Shown piece by piece: positions 1 through 7,159 of a stretch of 13,015 nucleotides of DNA (positions are counted from its first letter, which is position 1; every line of letters begins with the position of its first letter). The stretch is from Actinomycetes bacterium. GTDB lineage: Bacteria; Actinomycetota; Actinomycetes; Actinomycetales; Actinomycetaceae. The stretch covers positions 1 through 13,015 of the forward strand of contig JAFAAX010000175.1 of NCBI GenBank assembly GCA_023426345.1. Reading direction: 5' to 3'. Under the pieces are notes generated by a model. It had not been told where the DNA came from. It saw only the letters and a list, made by a program, of their open reading frames with translations, and made no database searches. The translations under genes were made by a program, and so were the position numbers.

Positions 1-32
1 GACGAGGGCGTCCCCGGCCCGCCCGGCGGCGC
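1..32 (-). terminator. Possible partial terminator downstream of the esterase gene
   Basis: This is the 32 nt after the esterase stop codon, read on the minus strand; it ends in GACGCCCTCGTC at the window edge. The same GACGAGG(G/A)CG / CG(C/T)CCTCGTC arm sequence forms hairpin stems at 9104-9184 and, in a shorter version, at 12438-12477, so this may be the first arm of a similar hairpin whose partner lies outside the window. No complete stem can be seen here, so this is inference from the other copies. Confidence 0.25.
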
Positions 33-1589
33 TCACACCAGGGCGCGCACCTCCGCGTAGCCGTCCGCCCGGAGGGCGCGCCCCTCGGGGGCCTCCGGAC
101 CGCCGAACACGGCCGTCGCCCCGGCCGCGGCGGACCAGGGGACCCAGCCGGGGTCGCCCTCGTCGAGGAAGCGCGCAGCGGCCGCGTGCATGACGTCCGC
201 CAGCGCCTGGGGCGGACGGTCCCCGGCGAGCGCGGGGACGTGGGACTCGCCCAGGCAGTCGAACCAGAACGGCACGTCCAGGCAATGGCACGCCCAGTGC
301 ATGGTCGGTGAGACCCAGGAGAACTCGTAGACCCAGGTGGGGGCCGGTTCGGCGGATCCCGGCCCGGCGAGCGGGCGCGCGCCCGCGGCCCGGGCCTCCG
401 CCACCTGGACCACCGTCGAGCGGAACACCGTGTCCGTGACGTAGCGGCCCACCACGGCGGCGGTGCCCCGCCGACGCTGCGCCCGGTTGCCGGCCAGGTA
501 GGCGCGGCGCCGCGGGCCCGTGAGGCCCATCTTCCCCAGGGCCAGCGAGGCGGGGACGAACCGCAGCTTGCCCCTCATCGCGTCCAGCGCCATCGTGAAC
601 TCGTCATCGGCGGCGCCCAGCAGCAGGGGGACGTCCGCCCCGGCGCCCGCGCGCAGCGAGTCCAGGGTCGGGCGGGCGAGGAGCGCGCCATCGACGACGG
701 GGCCCCAGGGCAGGCCCGCGGTCAGCATGTCGAGCATGGCGGCGGCGGGGCTGGCGCCCTCGGCGGCGGGGGCCTTGTCCTGGAGGGAGGTGAGCGCCTC
801 CTCGGGCACGGACGCGAAACCGTCGCGGGTGCAGGCCACGCCCGCCAGCTCCGCCATCCGGCGCGCGATCGCCTCGGCGCGCTCGCGCGGGATGTCCGCC
901 AGGGCGCCCGACACGGAGAACGCGCCGTGGAACAGCCCCTCCGCGGCCCCGCCCGGTCCGGACATCCCCAGCAGTGTCAGCACTGCGCCGCCGCCCGCGG
1001 ACTGCCCGGCGACGGTGACGCGCGCAGGGTCCCCGCCGAAGGCCGCGATGTTGTCGCGGACCCAGCGCAGGGCCGCCAGCCAGTCCAGGACGCCCCGGTT
1101 GTCGGGCGCCCCGGGGATCACGCCGAATCCGTCGAATCCCAGGCGATAGCCGACGGTGACGGTGACGACGCCGTCGCGGGTGAAGGCGGCCCCGTCGTAC
1201 CAGGGGCTGGCGGGGGAGCCCTCCGTGAATCCGCCGCCGTGGATCCACACCAGGACCGGCAGGCGCGCCTCCCGGTCCCCGGGGACGGGCGTGAAGACGT
1301 CGACGGTGAGCGTCTCGTCGCCCGGGATCGCGGGCTCGGGGATGAGGGTGGGCCCGGAGTCGTCGCGTTTGGCGGTGGGGCCGTGGACGAGGGCGTCCCG
1401 GATCCCCTCCCACGGCTCCGGGCGCTGCGGGGCGGCGAAGCGCAGAGGGCCCACCGGCGCGGCGGCGAACGGGATCCCCAGGAAGGCGGCCGAGCGGGCG
1501 CCCTCGTCCGGCGTGCGCCAGAAGCCTCGCACGTCGCCGTCGGCGGTGGGGACCACCGGGTCACTCGGCGTCAGAGGGGGTGGCGTCAT
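33..1589 (-). CDS. Type-B carboxylesterase (alpha/beta hydrolase)
   Basis: The 518-residue protein has the length and motifs of the carboxylesterase/para-nitrobenzyl esterase family, which hydrolyses carboxylic esters through a Ser-His-Glu triad. The oxyanion-hole motif WIHGGGF is at 115-121 and the nucleophile motif GQSAGG at 195-200 (Ser197; many relatives have GESAGG). The likely acid is Glu330 in GAADDEF and the likely base His435 in WACHCLDVPF. There is no signal peptide or membrane segment, so it should be cytoplasmic. The ATG at 1589 is supported by an AGGAGG Shine-Dalgarno at 1601-1596, six bases away. The gene overlaps the end of the TetR gene by 29 nt, so the two are co-transcribed and probably translationally coupled. 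The substrate cannot be read from sequence. The neighbouring sugar permease and beta-glucosidase suggest removal of acyl groups from glycosides, which is inference only. Confidence 0.93.
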   Translation of the reverse strand: MTPPPLTPSDPVVPTADGDVRGFWRTPDEGARSAAFLGIPFAAAPVGPLRFAAPQRPEPWEGIRDALVHGPTAKRDDSGPTLIPEPAIPGDETLTVDVFTPVPGDREARLPVLVWIHGGGFTEGSPASPWYDGAAFTRDGVVTVTVGYRLGFDGFGVIPGAPDNRGVLDWLAALRWVRDNIAAFGGDPARVTVAGQSAGGGAVLTLLGMSGPGGAAEGLFHGAFSVSGALADIPRERAEAIARRMAELAGVACTRDGFASVPEEALTSLQDKAPAAEGASPAAAMLDMLTAGLPWGPVVDGALLARPTLDSLRAGAGADVPLLLGAADDEFTMALDAMRGKLRFVPASLALGKMGLTGPRRRAYLAGNRAQRRRGTAAVVGRYVTDTVFRSTVVQVAEARAAGARPLAGPGSAEPAPTWVYEFSWVSPTMHWACHCLDVPFWFDCLGESHVPALAGDRPPQALADVMHAAAARFLDEGDPGWVPWSAAAGATAVFGGPEAPEGRALRADGYAEVRALV

Positions 1590-2271
1590 AGGGAGCCTCC
1601 TGGGCGAGGGGGGAACCGGAGAGATCGAGGCCGGGGACCAGCAGGCGCAGGACCTGCTCGATGGCGTGGGAGATGTCCAGGTCCGGATCGGCCAGGGACT
1701 GCAGCTGGAGGCCGTCGCTGACGGCCTGGAGGGCGCGCGCCAACAACTCGGGATCCGCCTGGGGATCGACGCGCCCCTGCTCCTGGAGCTCGGTGAGCAC
1801 AGCGGTGAAGGCGGTCCGCATCAGCGTGTTGCGCTCCGCGAAATAAGCGCGGGCCGGACTGGCGGGGTCGGCCGCCTCGACGGACATGCGGGAGAACAGC
1901 TCGACCAGGCCGGGCACGGAGGCGTTGTGCTCGGCCAGCCGGAGATAGGCCACCAGGACCAGTTCCGGATGGCCGGCGAAGTAGCGGGCGTAGAGCGTGG
2001 CAACGTCCGGGTCCTCGGCGGCGACGTCCTCCTGAGCGACGCCCATGAACTGCTGCGAATCCGCCTCGTCGCGGGCGCGCAGGATCTGGAGGAACAGATC
2101 TTCTTTGGAGTTGAAATAGTGCAACAACCCTGCCTGGGAGAGGTCAACGGCGGCGGCCAGTTCTTTGATCGACGTGCCGTTGATGCCCTGAGCTGCGATG
2201 ACGTCGAGCGCGACGCGAAGGATCTCCTGACGCTTCGCGATTCCCTTCGCGTAGGGGCCTCGTCGTTTCAT
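1561..2271 (-). CDS. TetR/AcrR-family transcriptional regulator
   Basis: This 236-residue protein has a typical TetR N-terminal helix-turn-helix: KRQEILRVALDVIAAQG at 14-29, then recognition helices around 34-53 with the family hallmark LLHYFNSKEDLF (49-60). The C-terminal part (about 65-225) is the variable ligand-binding and dimerisation region, so the inducer is unknown. I chose ATG 2271 although the frame is open to 2442: the family motif begins within a few residues of it, and the upstream 57 codons would run across the divergent promoter region. No Shine-Dalgarno precedes 2271, but TACCAT at 2283-2278 lies six bases upstream, fitting leaderless translation. It is divergent to the MFS permease and overlaps the esterase, so the natural reading is a local repressor of both arms, released by a glycoside or a product of it. 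Target sites are not proven. Confidence 0.93.
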   Translation of the reverse strand: MKRRGPYAKGIAKRQEILRVALDVIAAQGINGTSIKELAAAVDLSQAGLLHYFNSKEDLFLQILRARDEADSQQFMGVAQEDVAAEDPDVATLYARYFAGHPELVLVAYLRLAEHNASVPGLVELFSRMSVEAADPASPARAYFAERNTLMRTAFTAVLTELQEQGRVDPQADPELLARALQAVSDGLQLQSLADPDLDISHAIEQVLRLLVPGLDLSGSPLAQEAPYDATPSDAE

Positions 2272-2277
2272 GGGGTG

Positions 2278-2283
2278 ATGGTA
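2278..2283 (-). promoter_or_regulatory. Candidate -10 box for leaderless TetR mRNA
   Basis: Read on the minus strand, TACCAT fits the actinobacterial -10 pattern TANNNT and is followed by six bases (CACCCC) and then the ATG at 2271. This spacing puts the predicted transcript start on the start codon itself. No good -35 box is visible, and there is no Shine-Dalgarno, which also favours a leaderless transcript. Confidence 0.45.
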
Positions 2284-2347
2284 GCCGATGGCCGGCGTGC
2301 GCGGACCCCCCTGACAATCGAAAACCAAACGTCCTGCGGTATTCGCA

Positions 2348-2359
2348 CTCGAAGTCGAG
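2348..2359. promoter_or_regulatory. Candidate operator, inverted repeat CTCGA-AG-TCGAG
   Basis: A perfect 5-bp inverted repeat with a 2-bp centre lies in the 135-bp divergent region between the TetR gene and the permease, 47 bases before the permease start. Position and symmetry suit a TetR-type dimer, but the site is short, and it does not match the palindrome at 4487-4500. Its core CGAAGTCG recurs in the repeat cluster at 10027-10092. Function is inference. Confidence 0.3.
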
Positions 2360-2406
2360 CTCCTCCTCACCCCGCCGAGCCCCACCGCCCGGCAGAAGGA
2401 CCCTCC

Positions 2407-3729
2407 ATGACGCAGTCGTCGCATCCCGCCGTCGATCCTCACCCCGGCCCCGCGCCGGACGACGTGCCCGTCCTCGCCCTCGACCTCATCCCCGACGGAG
2501 TGGCCGCCGACCCGCCTCCCCTAGTCAAGGGCACGGTCACCCGGCTCATGGGGTGGATCGTCCCCGCGAACTTCGCGGTCTTCATGCTCTGGGGCGCCAT
2601 CCCGGGCATCCTGCTGCCCCAGCAACTGGCGCTGTTCGACGCCGACAACAAGGTGGCGAACATGGCCACCGTCGCCACGATCGGCGCCTTCGCCGCGATG
2701 ATCGCCCAGCCCGTCGCCGGCGTGATCTCCGATCGCACGCGGTCCCGCTTCGGACGGAGGGCCCCCTGGATGGTCATCGGCGCGCTCGCGGGCGCGTTGG
2801 CGCTCGTGGGCCTGGCCTTCGCCGGCTCCCTGGTCGGCATCGCGATCGCCTGGACGCTGGTCCAGATCTGCTTCAACTTCGCGCAGGGCCCCCTGTCCGC
2901 CATGATGCCGGATCGCGTTCCCGTCGCCCGGCGGGGGACGTTCTCCGCGCTGTCGGGCCTGGGCCTCATGGGCGGATCCCTGGGCGGCCAGATCATCGGC
3001 TCCCTGTTCTTCGACAGCATCACCGCCGGCTACCTCACCTTCGCGGTGATCGTCGTGGTGGTGCTGGCCCTGTTCGCGTGGTTCAATCCGGACCACTCCA
3101 GCGCGGGCATGGCCGTCGAGCCCTTCAAGGTCCGCGACTTCCTCCAGACGTTCTGGGTGAACCCGCGCCGGCATCCGGACTTCGCGTGGGCGTTCCTGGG
3201 GCGCTTCCTGCTCTACACCGGATACTTCTCCGTGATGGGCTACCAGCTGTACCTGCTCACCGACTACATCGGCCTGGAGCATCCGGAGAGGATCATCCCG
3301 GTGCTGGGCGTGATCTCCCTGGCCGGCATGCTCGTCTCCACCCTGGTGTCCGGCCCGTTGTCGGATCGGCTGGGTCGCCGCAAGCCCTTCGTCATCGGAT
3401 CCTCGCTGGTGCTCGCGATCGGGCTCGCCGTCCCGTGGATGATGCCCACCCAGGCCGGCTGGATGATCATGACCGCTGTCGCGGGACTGGGCTTCGGCAT
3501 GTACCAGGCCGTCGACACGGCCCTGATGAGCGAGGTCCTGCCCTCGGCCGACTCCTACGCGAAGGACCTGGGCGTCGTCAACATCGCGGCGACGCTGCCC
3601 CAGACCCTGGCCCCCGGCGTCGCCGGCGCGATCGTCCTGGCCGCCGGATACGCGGCCCTGTTCCCCATCGCGATCGTGCTGTCCGTCCTGGGCGCGCTGG
3701 CGATCATGCCGATCAAGGCGGTGCGCTGA
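2407..3729 (+). CDS. MFS sugar transporter (GPH/SLC45-like)
   Basis: The 440-residue membrane protein has a hydrophilic N-terminal tail of about 45 residues and then roughly twelve hydrophobic segments. The loop motif GVISDRTRSRFGRRAPW (105-121) is the MFS motif A in the form typical of glycoside/sucrose transporters, and a second copy, GPLSDRLGRRKP (316-327), marks the second half of the fold. QAVDTALMSEVLPS (367-380) is also characteristic of this actinobacterial sugar-permease group. ATG 2407 has AGAAGGA at 2394-2400. The frame is open far upstream, but that part runs across the antisense TetR gene and is rejected. Beside a cytoplasmic GH3 enzyme, the likely cargo is an unmodified beta-glucoside or beta-linked disaccharide taken up by cation symport; cargo and direction are inferred. 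The stop codon directly abuts the next start. Confidence 0.9.
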   Translation: MTQSSHPAVDPHPGPAPDDVPVLALDLIPDGVAADPPPLVKGTVTRLMGWIVPANFAVFMLWGAIPGILLPQQLALFDADNKVANMATVATIGAFAAMIAQPVAGVISDRTRSRFGRRAPWMVIGALAGALALVGLAFAGSLVGIAIAWTLVQICFNFAQGPLSAMMPDRVPVARRGTFSALSGLGLMGGSLGGQIIGSLFFDSITAGYLTFAVIVVVVLALFAWFNPDHSSAGMAVEPFKVRDFLQTFWVNPRRHPDFAWAFLGRFLLYTGYFSVMGYQLYLLTDYIGLEHPERIIPVLGVISLAGMLVSTLVSGPLSDRLGRRKPFVIGSSLVLAIGLAVPWMMPTQAGWMIMTAVAGLGFGMYQAVDTALMSEVLPSADSYAKDLGVVNIAATLPQTLAPGVAGAIVLAAGYAALFPIAIVLSVLGALAIMPIKAVR

Positions 3730-4581
3730 GTGACGGCCCCGTCCCGCCGCCCGGGCATGCTCTGGGCGTCTCTGGCGATGCTGGCGGTCGTGGCGGCGAT
3801 GGCCGCGGCGGTGGCGGCCGACCCCTCCCATCCCTTCACCCAGGGGATGGACGACGCTTGGCGCCGCCTGGTGGGAGTCGGGCCCGACAGCGCGGTCTAC
3901 ACGGGGATCGTCCCGATGTTCTTCCAGTATCTGGGGGAGGGGCTGGGCTTCGCGCTAACCATCGTCGTGCTGCCGGTGGCGGCCGGGGTGTGCGGGCGGT
4001 GGCGCACGGCCCTGTTCCTGTTGGCCAGCGCCTTGTTTGGACCGGTGCTGCTGGCGCAGATCGCGAAGAACCTGGTCGACCGCCCCCGCCCGGCGCCCGA
4101 TGCGGCCGCGGGGTTGTCCGGCCCCCTGTTCCACGTCGACCACGGCTCGTTCCCCTCGGGTCACGCCGCGACCTGCGCGGCGCTGGTGGTCGCCCTCGCC
4201 GCGGTCATCCCCGCGTCGCGGACGGCGTGGCGGCGGATCTGGTGGGCCGTCGGCGTCCTGCTCATGGCGGGAATGGTCTGGCAGCGCACCCTCGTCAATG
4301 CGCACTGGCTGTCGGACACCCTGTTCGGCCTGCTGATCGGCGCCGCGGGGACGCTGCTGATGGGGTGGGCCCTCTGGCCGTGGCTCCGCGCGGACGACGG
4401 CCGGCCCGTCTGGTTCCTCCACCGGGCCGAGCGGGCCGCCCTCGTCGAGGAGAACGGGCGACCCGCGGCGCCCGGCGCGCCCCGTAACCGATCAATCGGT
4501 AGATTTGGGGGGACGCACCGCGCGGACCCTCCCGCTACGACATCCACGATCCACGACAACCCCGGAAGGACACGATCGTGA
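3730..4581 (+). CDS. PAP2-family membrane phosphatase
   Basis: The 283-residue protein carries all three motifs of the PAP2/type-2 phosphatidic acid phosphatase family: K-x6-RP at Lys113-Arg120-Pro121, PSGH at 142-145, and R-x5-H-x3-D at Arg186-His192-Asp196. Such enzymes dephosphorylate lipid phosphates or undecaprenyl pyrophosphate on the outer membrane face. Hydrophobic segments at about 11-30, 60-85, 92-112, 147-163, 171-184 and 196-218 agree with six membrane spans. GTG 3730 follows the permease stop TGA (3727-3729) without a gap; the Shine-Dalgarno is weak (AAGG 3715-3718), so translational coupling is likely. The last 50 or so residues are hydrophilic and look like translated regulatory DNA: a palindrome, a -10-like box and the next gene's Shine-Dalgarno lie inside. 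The stop overlaps the glucosidase start as GTGA. A role in glycoside use is not obvious. Confidence 0.88.
   Translation: MTAPSRRPGMLWASLAMLAVVAAMAAAVAADPSHPFTQGMDDAWRRLVGVGPDSAVYTGIVPMFFQYLGEGLGFALTIVVLPVAAGVCGRWRTALFLLASALFGPVLLAQIAKNLVDRPRPAPDAAAGLSGPLFHVDHGSFPSGHAATCAALVVALAAVIPASRTAWRRIWWAVGVLLMAGMVWQRTLVNAHWLSDTLFGLLIGAAGTLLMGWALWPWLRADDGRPVWFLHRAERAALVEENGRPAAPGAPRNRSIGRFGGTHRADPPATTSTIHDNPGRTRS
4487..4500. promoter_or_regulatory. 14-bp palindromic operator candidate before the GH3 gene
   Basis: ACCGAT-CA-ATCGGT is a perfect inverted repeat with 6-bp arms in a locally AT-richer patch, 78 bases before the glucosidase GTG and inside the 3' end of the PAP2 gene. Its right end shares a base with the candidate -10 box at 4500-4505. 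It could bind the TetR protein encoded here or a LacI-type regulator; no second copy is seen in the window. Confidence 0.45.
4500..4505 (+). promoter_or_regulatory. Candidate internal -10 box (TAGATT) for GH3 gene
   Basis: TAGATT fits TANNNT and would start a transcript near 4512, leaving about 65 nt of leader that contains the glucosidase Shine-Dalgarno GGAAGGA (4564-4570). No convincing -35 hexamer is present, so this would be a weak or activator-assisted promoter. It overlaps the palindrome at 4487-4500, a geometry that suits repression. Confidence 0.3.
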
Positions 4582-6920
4582 CAACCTCTCACCTCACGGA
4601 CCTCACACTGGAGGAGAAGGCGTCGCTGACGTCGGGCTCCGACTTCTGGCACACGCAGCCGGTCGAGCGCGAGGGCGCGCACGTCCCGGCGATCATGGTG
4701 ACGGACGGCCCCCACGGCCTGCGCAAGCAGGCGGGGGACGCCGACAACCTCGGCATCTCGGAGTCCGTGCCGGCCACGTGCTTCCCGCCCGCCGTGGGGC
4801 TGGGCTCCTCGATGGATCCCGAGCTGGCGCGCCGGGTGGGCGAGGCCCTGGGCGTCGAATGCCAGATCGAGGACGTCGCCGTGCTGCTGGGGCCGGCGAT
4901 CAACATCAAGCGCTCGCCGCTGTGCGGGCGCAACTTCGAGTACATCTCCGAGGACCCGCTGGTCGCGGGCGTCATGGGCGCGGGCTTGGTCCAGGGCATC
5001 CAGTCGAAAGGCGTGGGCACGTCGCTCAAGCACTTCGCGGCGAACAACCAGGAGACGGACCGGATGCGGGTGAGCGCGGACGTCGACGCGCGGACGTTGC
5101 ATGAGATCTACCTGCGCGGCTTCGAGCGCGTGGTGAGGGACGCCCAGCCGTGGACCCTGATGTGCTCCTACAACCGGATCAACGGGATCTACGCCTCGGA
5201 GGACCCGTGGTTGCTCACCCAGACGCTGCGCGACCGGTGGGCGTTCCGGGGCCTGGTGATGTCGGACTGGGGCGCCGTCAACGACCGGGTCGCCGGGCTG
5301 CCGGCCGGCCTGGACCTGGAGATGCCGTCCTCCGGCGGGCGCACGGACGCCCAGCTGGTGGCGGCCGTGCGCGCGGGCGAGCTGGCGGAATCGGCGCTCG
5401 ACACCGCCGCGCAGCGGGTGCTCGATCTGGTCGCCCGCGCCCAGGAGCGCCCGGCCGCCTCCGGTCCGCTGGACGTCGACGCCCACCACGCCCTGGCCCG
5501 CGAGGTGGCCCGGCGCTGCCTGGTGCTGCTGAAGAACCAGGGCGGCGTGCTGCCGCTGGACCCGTCGGCGCGCGTGGCCGTCATCGGCGAGTTCGCGCGG
5601 ACGCCGCGCTTCCAGGGCGGCGGGTCGTCTCATATCAACCCGACGCGGGTGGACAACGCCCTGGACGAGATGCGCGCGCTCGCCGGCGTGGGCGCCGGGA
5701 CGGTCGCGTTCGCCCCCGGCTTCACGTTCGACGGATCCGGGGACGCCGCCGCCCTGCGGGAGGAGGCCGTCGCGCTGGCCGCGGGCGCCGAGACGGCGGT
5801 CGTGTTCCTGGGCCTGCCCGAGGCCGCCGAGTCCGAGGGCTATGACCGCGCCGACATCGACCTGCCCGCCGTCCAGTTGGAGGTGCTCGACGCCGTGGTG
5901 GCCGTGAATCCGCGCACCGTCGTCGTGCTGTCCAACGGCGCGACGGTGGCGCTGCCGTTCGCCGAGTCGGTCCCCGCGATCCTTGAGGGCTGGCTGCTGG
6001 GCCAGGCCGGGGGCGGCGCGACGGCCGACGTCCTCTACGGCGTGGCGAACCCCAGCGGCCGGTTGACGGAGACGATCCCGCTGCGCCTGGAGGACACGCC
6101 CGCCTGGGGGAGCTTCCCCGGCGAGTTCGGCCACGTCCGCTACGGCGAGGGCGTCCTGGTCGGCTACCGCTGGTACGACGCCAAGAGGCTCGCGGTCGCC
6201 TATCCCTTCGGTCACGGCCTGTCCTACACGGCGTTCTCCTATGGGGAGCCGTCGGTTCGGGTTGTCGGGATCGACGAGGACGGCGCGCCCGGCGCCGGCG
6301 TCGCGGGCGCGGCCCAGGCGGGCGACCTGGTGGTCACCGTCCCTGTGACGAACACGGGGGAGCGGGCCGGGCGCGAGGTCGTCCAGGTGTACGCGTCCCG
6401 CGCCGGGCGCTCGGTCGTCGAGCGGGCGCCCCGTGAACTCAAGGGGTTCCAGGCGGTGGACCTGGAGCCGGGCGAGACCCGCGACGTGGCGGTGCGTGTG
6501 CGCCGGACGGACCTGGCCTACTGGGACGTGCGCGTGGACGGCTGGATCGTCGAGGGCGGCGACTATCTGCTCGAGATCGGCGCCTCCAGCCGCGATCTGC
6601 GGGTCCGGACCACCGTCGCGGTGGAGGGGGACGCGGTGCGCCTGCCGCTGTCCCTGGACTCCTCGGTCGCAGACCTCCTGGCGGATCCCGTGGCCGGGCC
6701 GATGGTCCGGCAGGCGATGGCCGCGATGATGGAGCAGATGGGGCTCGGCGCCCCCGGGGACGAGGCCGGCCCCGCCGCCGGCAATCCGATCATGGGCGTC
6801 GAGGCCATGCAGCAGATGATGGGGTCCCTCCCCGTCGGCCGCCTGGTCGGCTTCACGGGCGGCCAGGTCAGCGAGGAGATGCTGACGGGCCTCATCGCCG
6901 CCGCCAACGCCCAGGCCTGA
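4578..6920 (+). CDS. Glycoside hydrolase family 3 beta-glucosidase
   Basis: The 780-residue protein has the full GH3 layout. The N-terminal TIM-barrel domain (about 8-290) includes the substrate motif KHFAANNQE (151-159) and the nucleophile Asp230 in VMSDWGA. The alpha/beta domain (about 300-550) carries ESEGYDR (418-424), the usual site of the acid/base Glu, and YPFGHGLSY near the end. A fibronectin-III-like domain (about 565-690) contains VTNTGERAGREVVQVY. A methionine-rich tail follows (about 709-780). There is no signal peptide, so it acts in the cytoplasm on imported beta-glucosides, releasing glucose from the non-reducing end; the aglycone or linkage is not predictable. GTG 4578 is supported by GGAAGGA at 4564-4570 and overlaps the PAP2 stop by four bases. 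It may be read both from the permease promoter and from an internal promoter. Confidence 0.95.
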   Translation: MTTSHLTDLTLEEKASLTSGSDFWHTQPVEREGAHVPAIMVTDGPHGLRKQAGDADNLGISESVPATCFPPAVGLGSSMDPELARRVGEALGVECQIEDVAVLLGPAINIKRSPLCGRNFEYISEDPLVAGVMGAGLVQGIQSKGVGTSLKHFAANNQETDRMRVSADVDARTLHEIYLRGFERVVRDAQPWTLMCSYNRINGIYASEDPWLLTQTLRDRWAFRGLVMSDWGAVNDRVAGLPAGLDLEMPSSGGRTDAQLVAAVRAGELAESALDTAAQRVLDLVARAQERPAASGPLDVDAHHALAREVARRCLVLLKNQGGVLPLDPSARVAVIGEFARTPRFQGGGSSHINPTRVDNALDEMRALAGVGAGTVAFAPGFTFDGSGDAAALREEAVALAAGAETAVVFLGLPEAAESEGYDRADIDLPAVQLEVLDAVVAVNPRTVVVLSNGATVALPFAESVPAILEGWLLGQAGGGATADVLYGVANPSGRLTETIPLRLEDTPAWGSFPGEFGHVRYGEGVLVGYRWYDAKRLAVAYPFGHGLSYTAFSYGEPSVRVVGIDEDGAPGAGVAGAAQAGDLVVTVPVTNTGERAGREVVQVYASRAGRSVVERAPRELKGFQAVDLEPGETRDVAVRVRRTDLAYWDVRVDGWIVEGGDYLLEIGASSRDLRVRTTVAVEGDAVRLPLSLDSSVADLLADPVAGPMVRQAMAAMMEQMGLGAPGDEAGPAAGNPIMGVEAMQQMMGSLPVGRLVGFTGGQVSEEMLTGLIAAANAQA

Positions 6921-6955
6921 CGGGCCGCCCCCTCGCCCGCCCGCGGGCACCGGCG

Positions 6956-6994
6956 ACCGCCCCCGCTCCGGATCGTTCCGGGGTCGGGGGCGGT
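6956..6994 (+). terminator. Strong hairpin terminator after the GH3 gene
   Basis: The arms ACCGCCCCCG (6956-6965) and CGGGGGCGGT (6985-6994) are perfectly complementary. The loop contains a second stem, CCGGA (6968-6972) with TCCGG (6977-6981) around TCGT. It lies 36 nt after the GH3 stop. There is no long T-tract, only TTCC shortly after, which is common for terminators in high-GC actinobacteria. Confidence 0.75.
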
Positions 6995-7046
6995 TCCGCG
7001 TTCCTGGCGGCGTCTCGTCGACGAGGGCGGCCACACGTCGGTGGAA

Positions 7047-7090
7047 CCGAACTCGGCGGGAATTGGCACCGAACTCGGTGGTCCCGCCCT
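7047..7090. repeat. 22-nt-phased repeat cluster 1 (two units)
   Basis: Two units begin at 7047 and 7069, exactly 22 nt apart, with CCGAACTCGGCGG and CCGAACTCGGTGG. Each core is an inverted repeat, CCGA-AC-TCGG, and the second extends to CACCGA-AC-TCGGTG. The same family appears as three units with the same 22-nt period at 10027-10092. The 9-10 nt between cores are not conserved. The spacing of two helical turns suggests protein binding on one DNA face rather than coding; the function is unknown. Confidence 0.7.
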
Positions 7091-7111
7091 GTGGGATCCG
7101 TCATCCACGTC

Positions 7112-7133
7112 CCGGTCCCTCTTGCGGGACCGG
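7112..7133. promoter_or_regulatory. Inverted repeat over the importer -35 region
   Basis: CCGGTCCC (7112-7119) and GGGACCGG (7126-7133) are perfect 8-bp arms separated by TCTTGC. The candidate -35 box at 7122-7127 lies in the loop and right arm. It lies upstream of the predicted transcript start, so it is more likely a DNA-level operator than an RNA hairpin for this operon. It could alternatively add to termination of upstream transcripts. Confidence 0.45.
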
Positions 7134-7152
7134 CGCCTGAGGATGTTAGTGT
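7122..7152 (+). promoter_or_regulatory. Extended -10 promoter of the cystine importer operon
   Basis: TGT-TAGTGT (7144-7152) is an extended -10 element: TG, one base, then TANNNT at 7147-7152. A -35-like TTGCGG lies at 7122-7127 with a 19-nt spacer, which is long, so the extended -10 is the main evidence. Seven bases after the -10 box comes the G of a GTG codon at 7160, which makes the predicted start site coincide with the start codon of a short reading frame. Confidence 0.6.
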
Positions 7153-7159
7153 GCCGTCC

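Noticed and set aside
1156..2406. Upstream extension of the permease frame to 1156
   Set aside because: It would cross the esterase and TetR genes in antisense. ATG 2407 has a good Shine-Dalgarno, and the hydrophobic core starts soon after.
2272..2442. Longer TetR start at 2442
   Set aside because: It would add 57 residues without family similarity and run through the divergent regulatory region; ATG 2271 has a leaderless-type -10 box.
4161..7034. A 957-codon open frame on the minus strand opposite the GH3 gene
   Set aside because: It is antisense to a complete GH3 enzyme, has Arg/Gly/His-rich composition with no domain, and is explained by GC-saturated codon positions. The antisense frame 9080-11296 and plus-strand frames such as 2553-4487 are rejected for the same reason.
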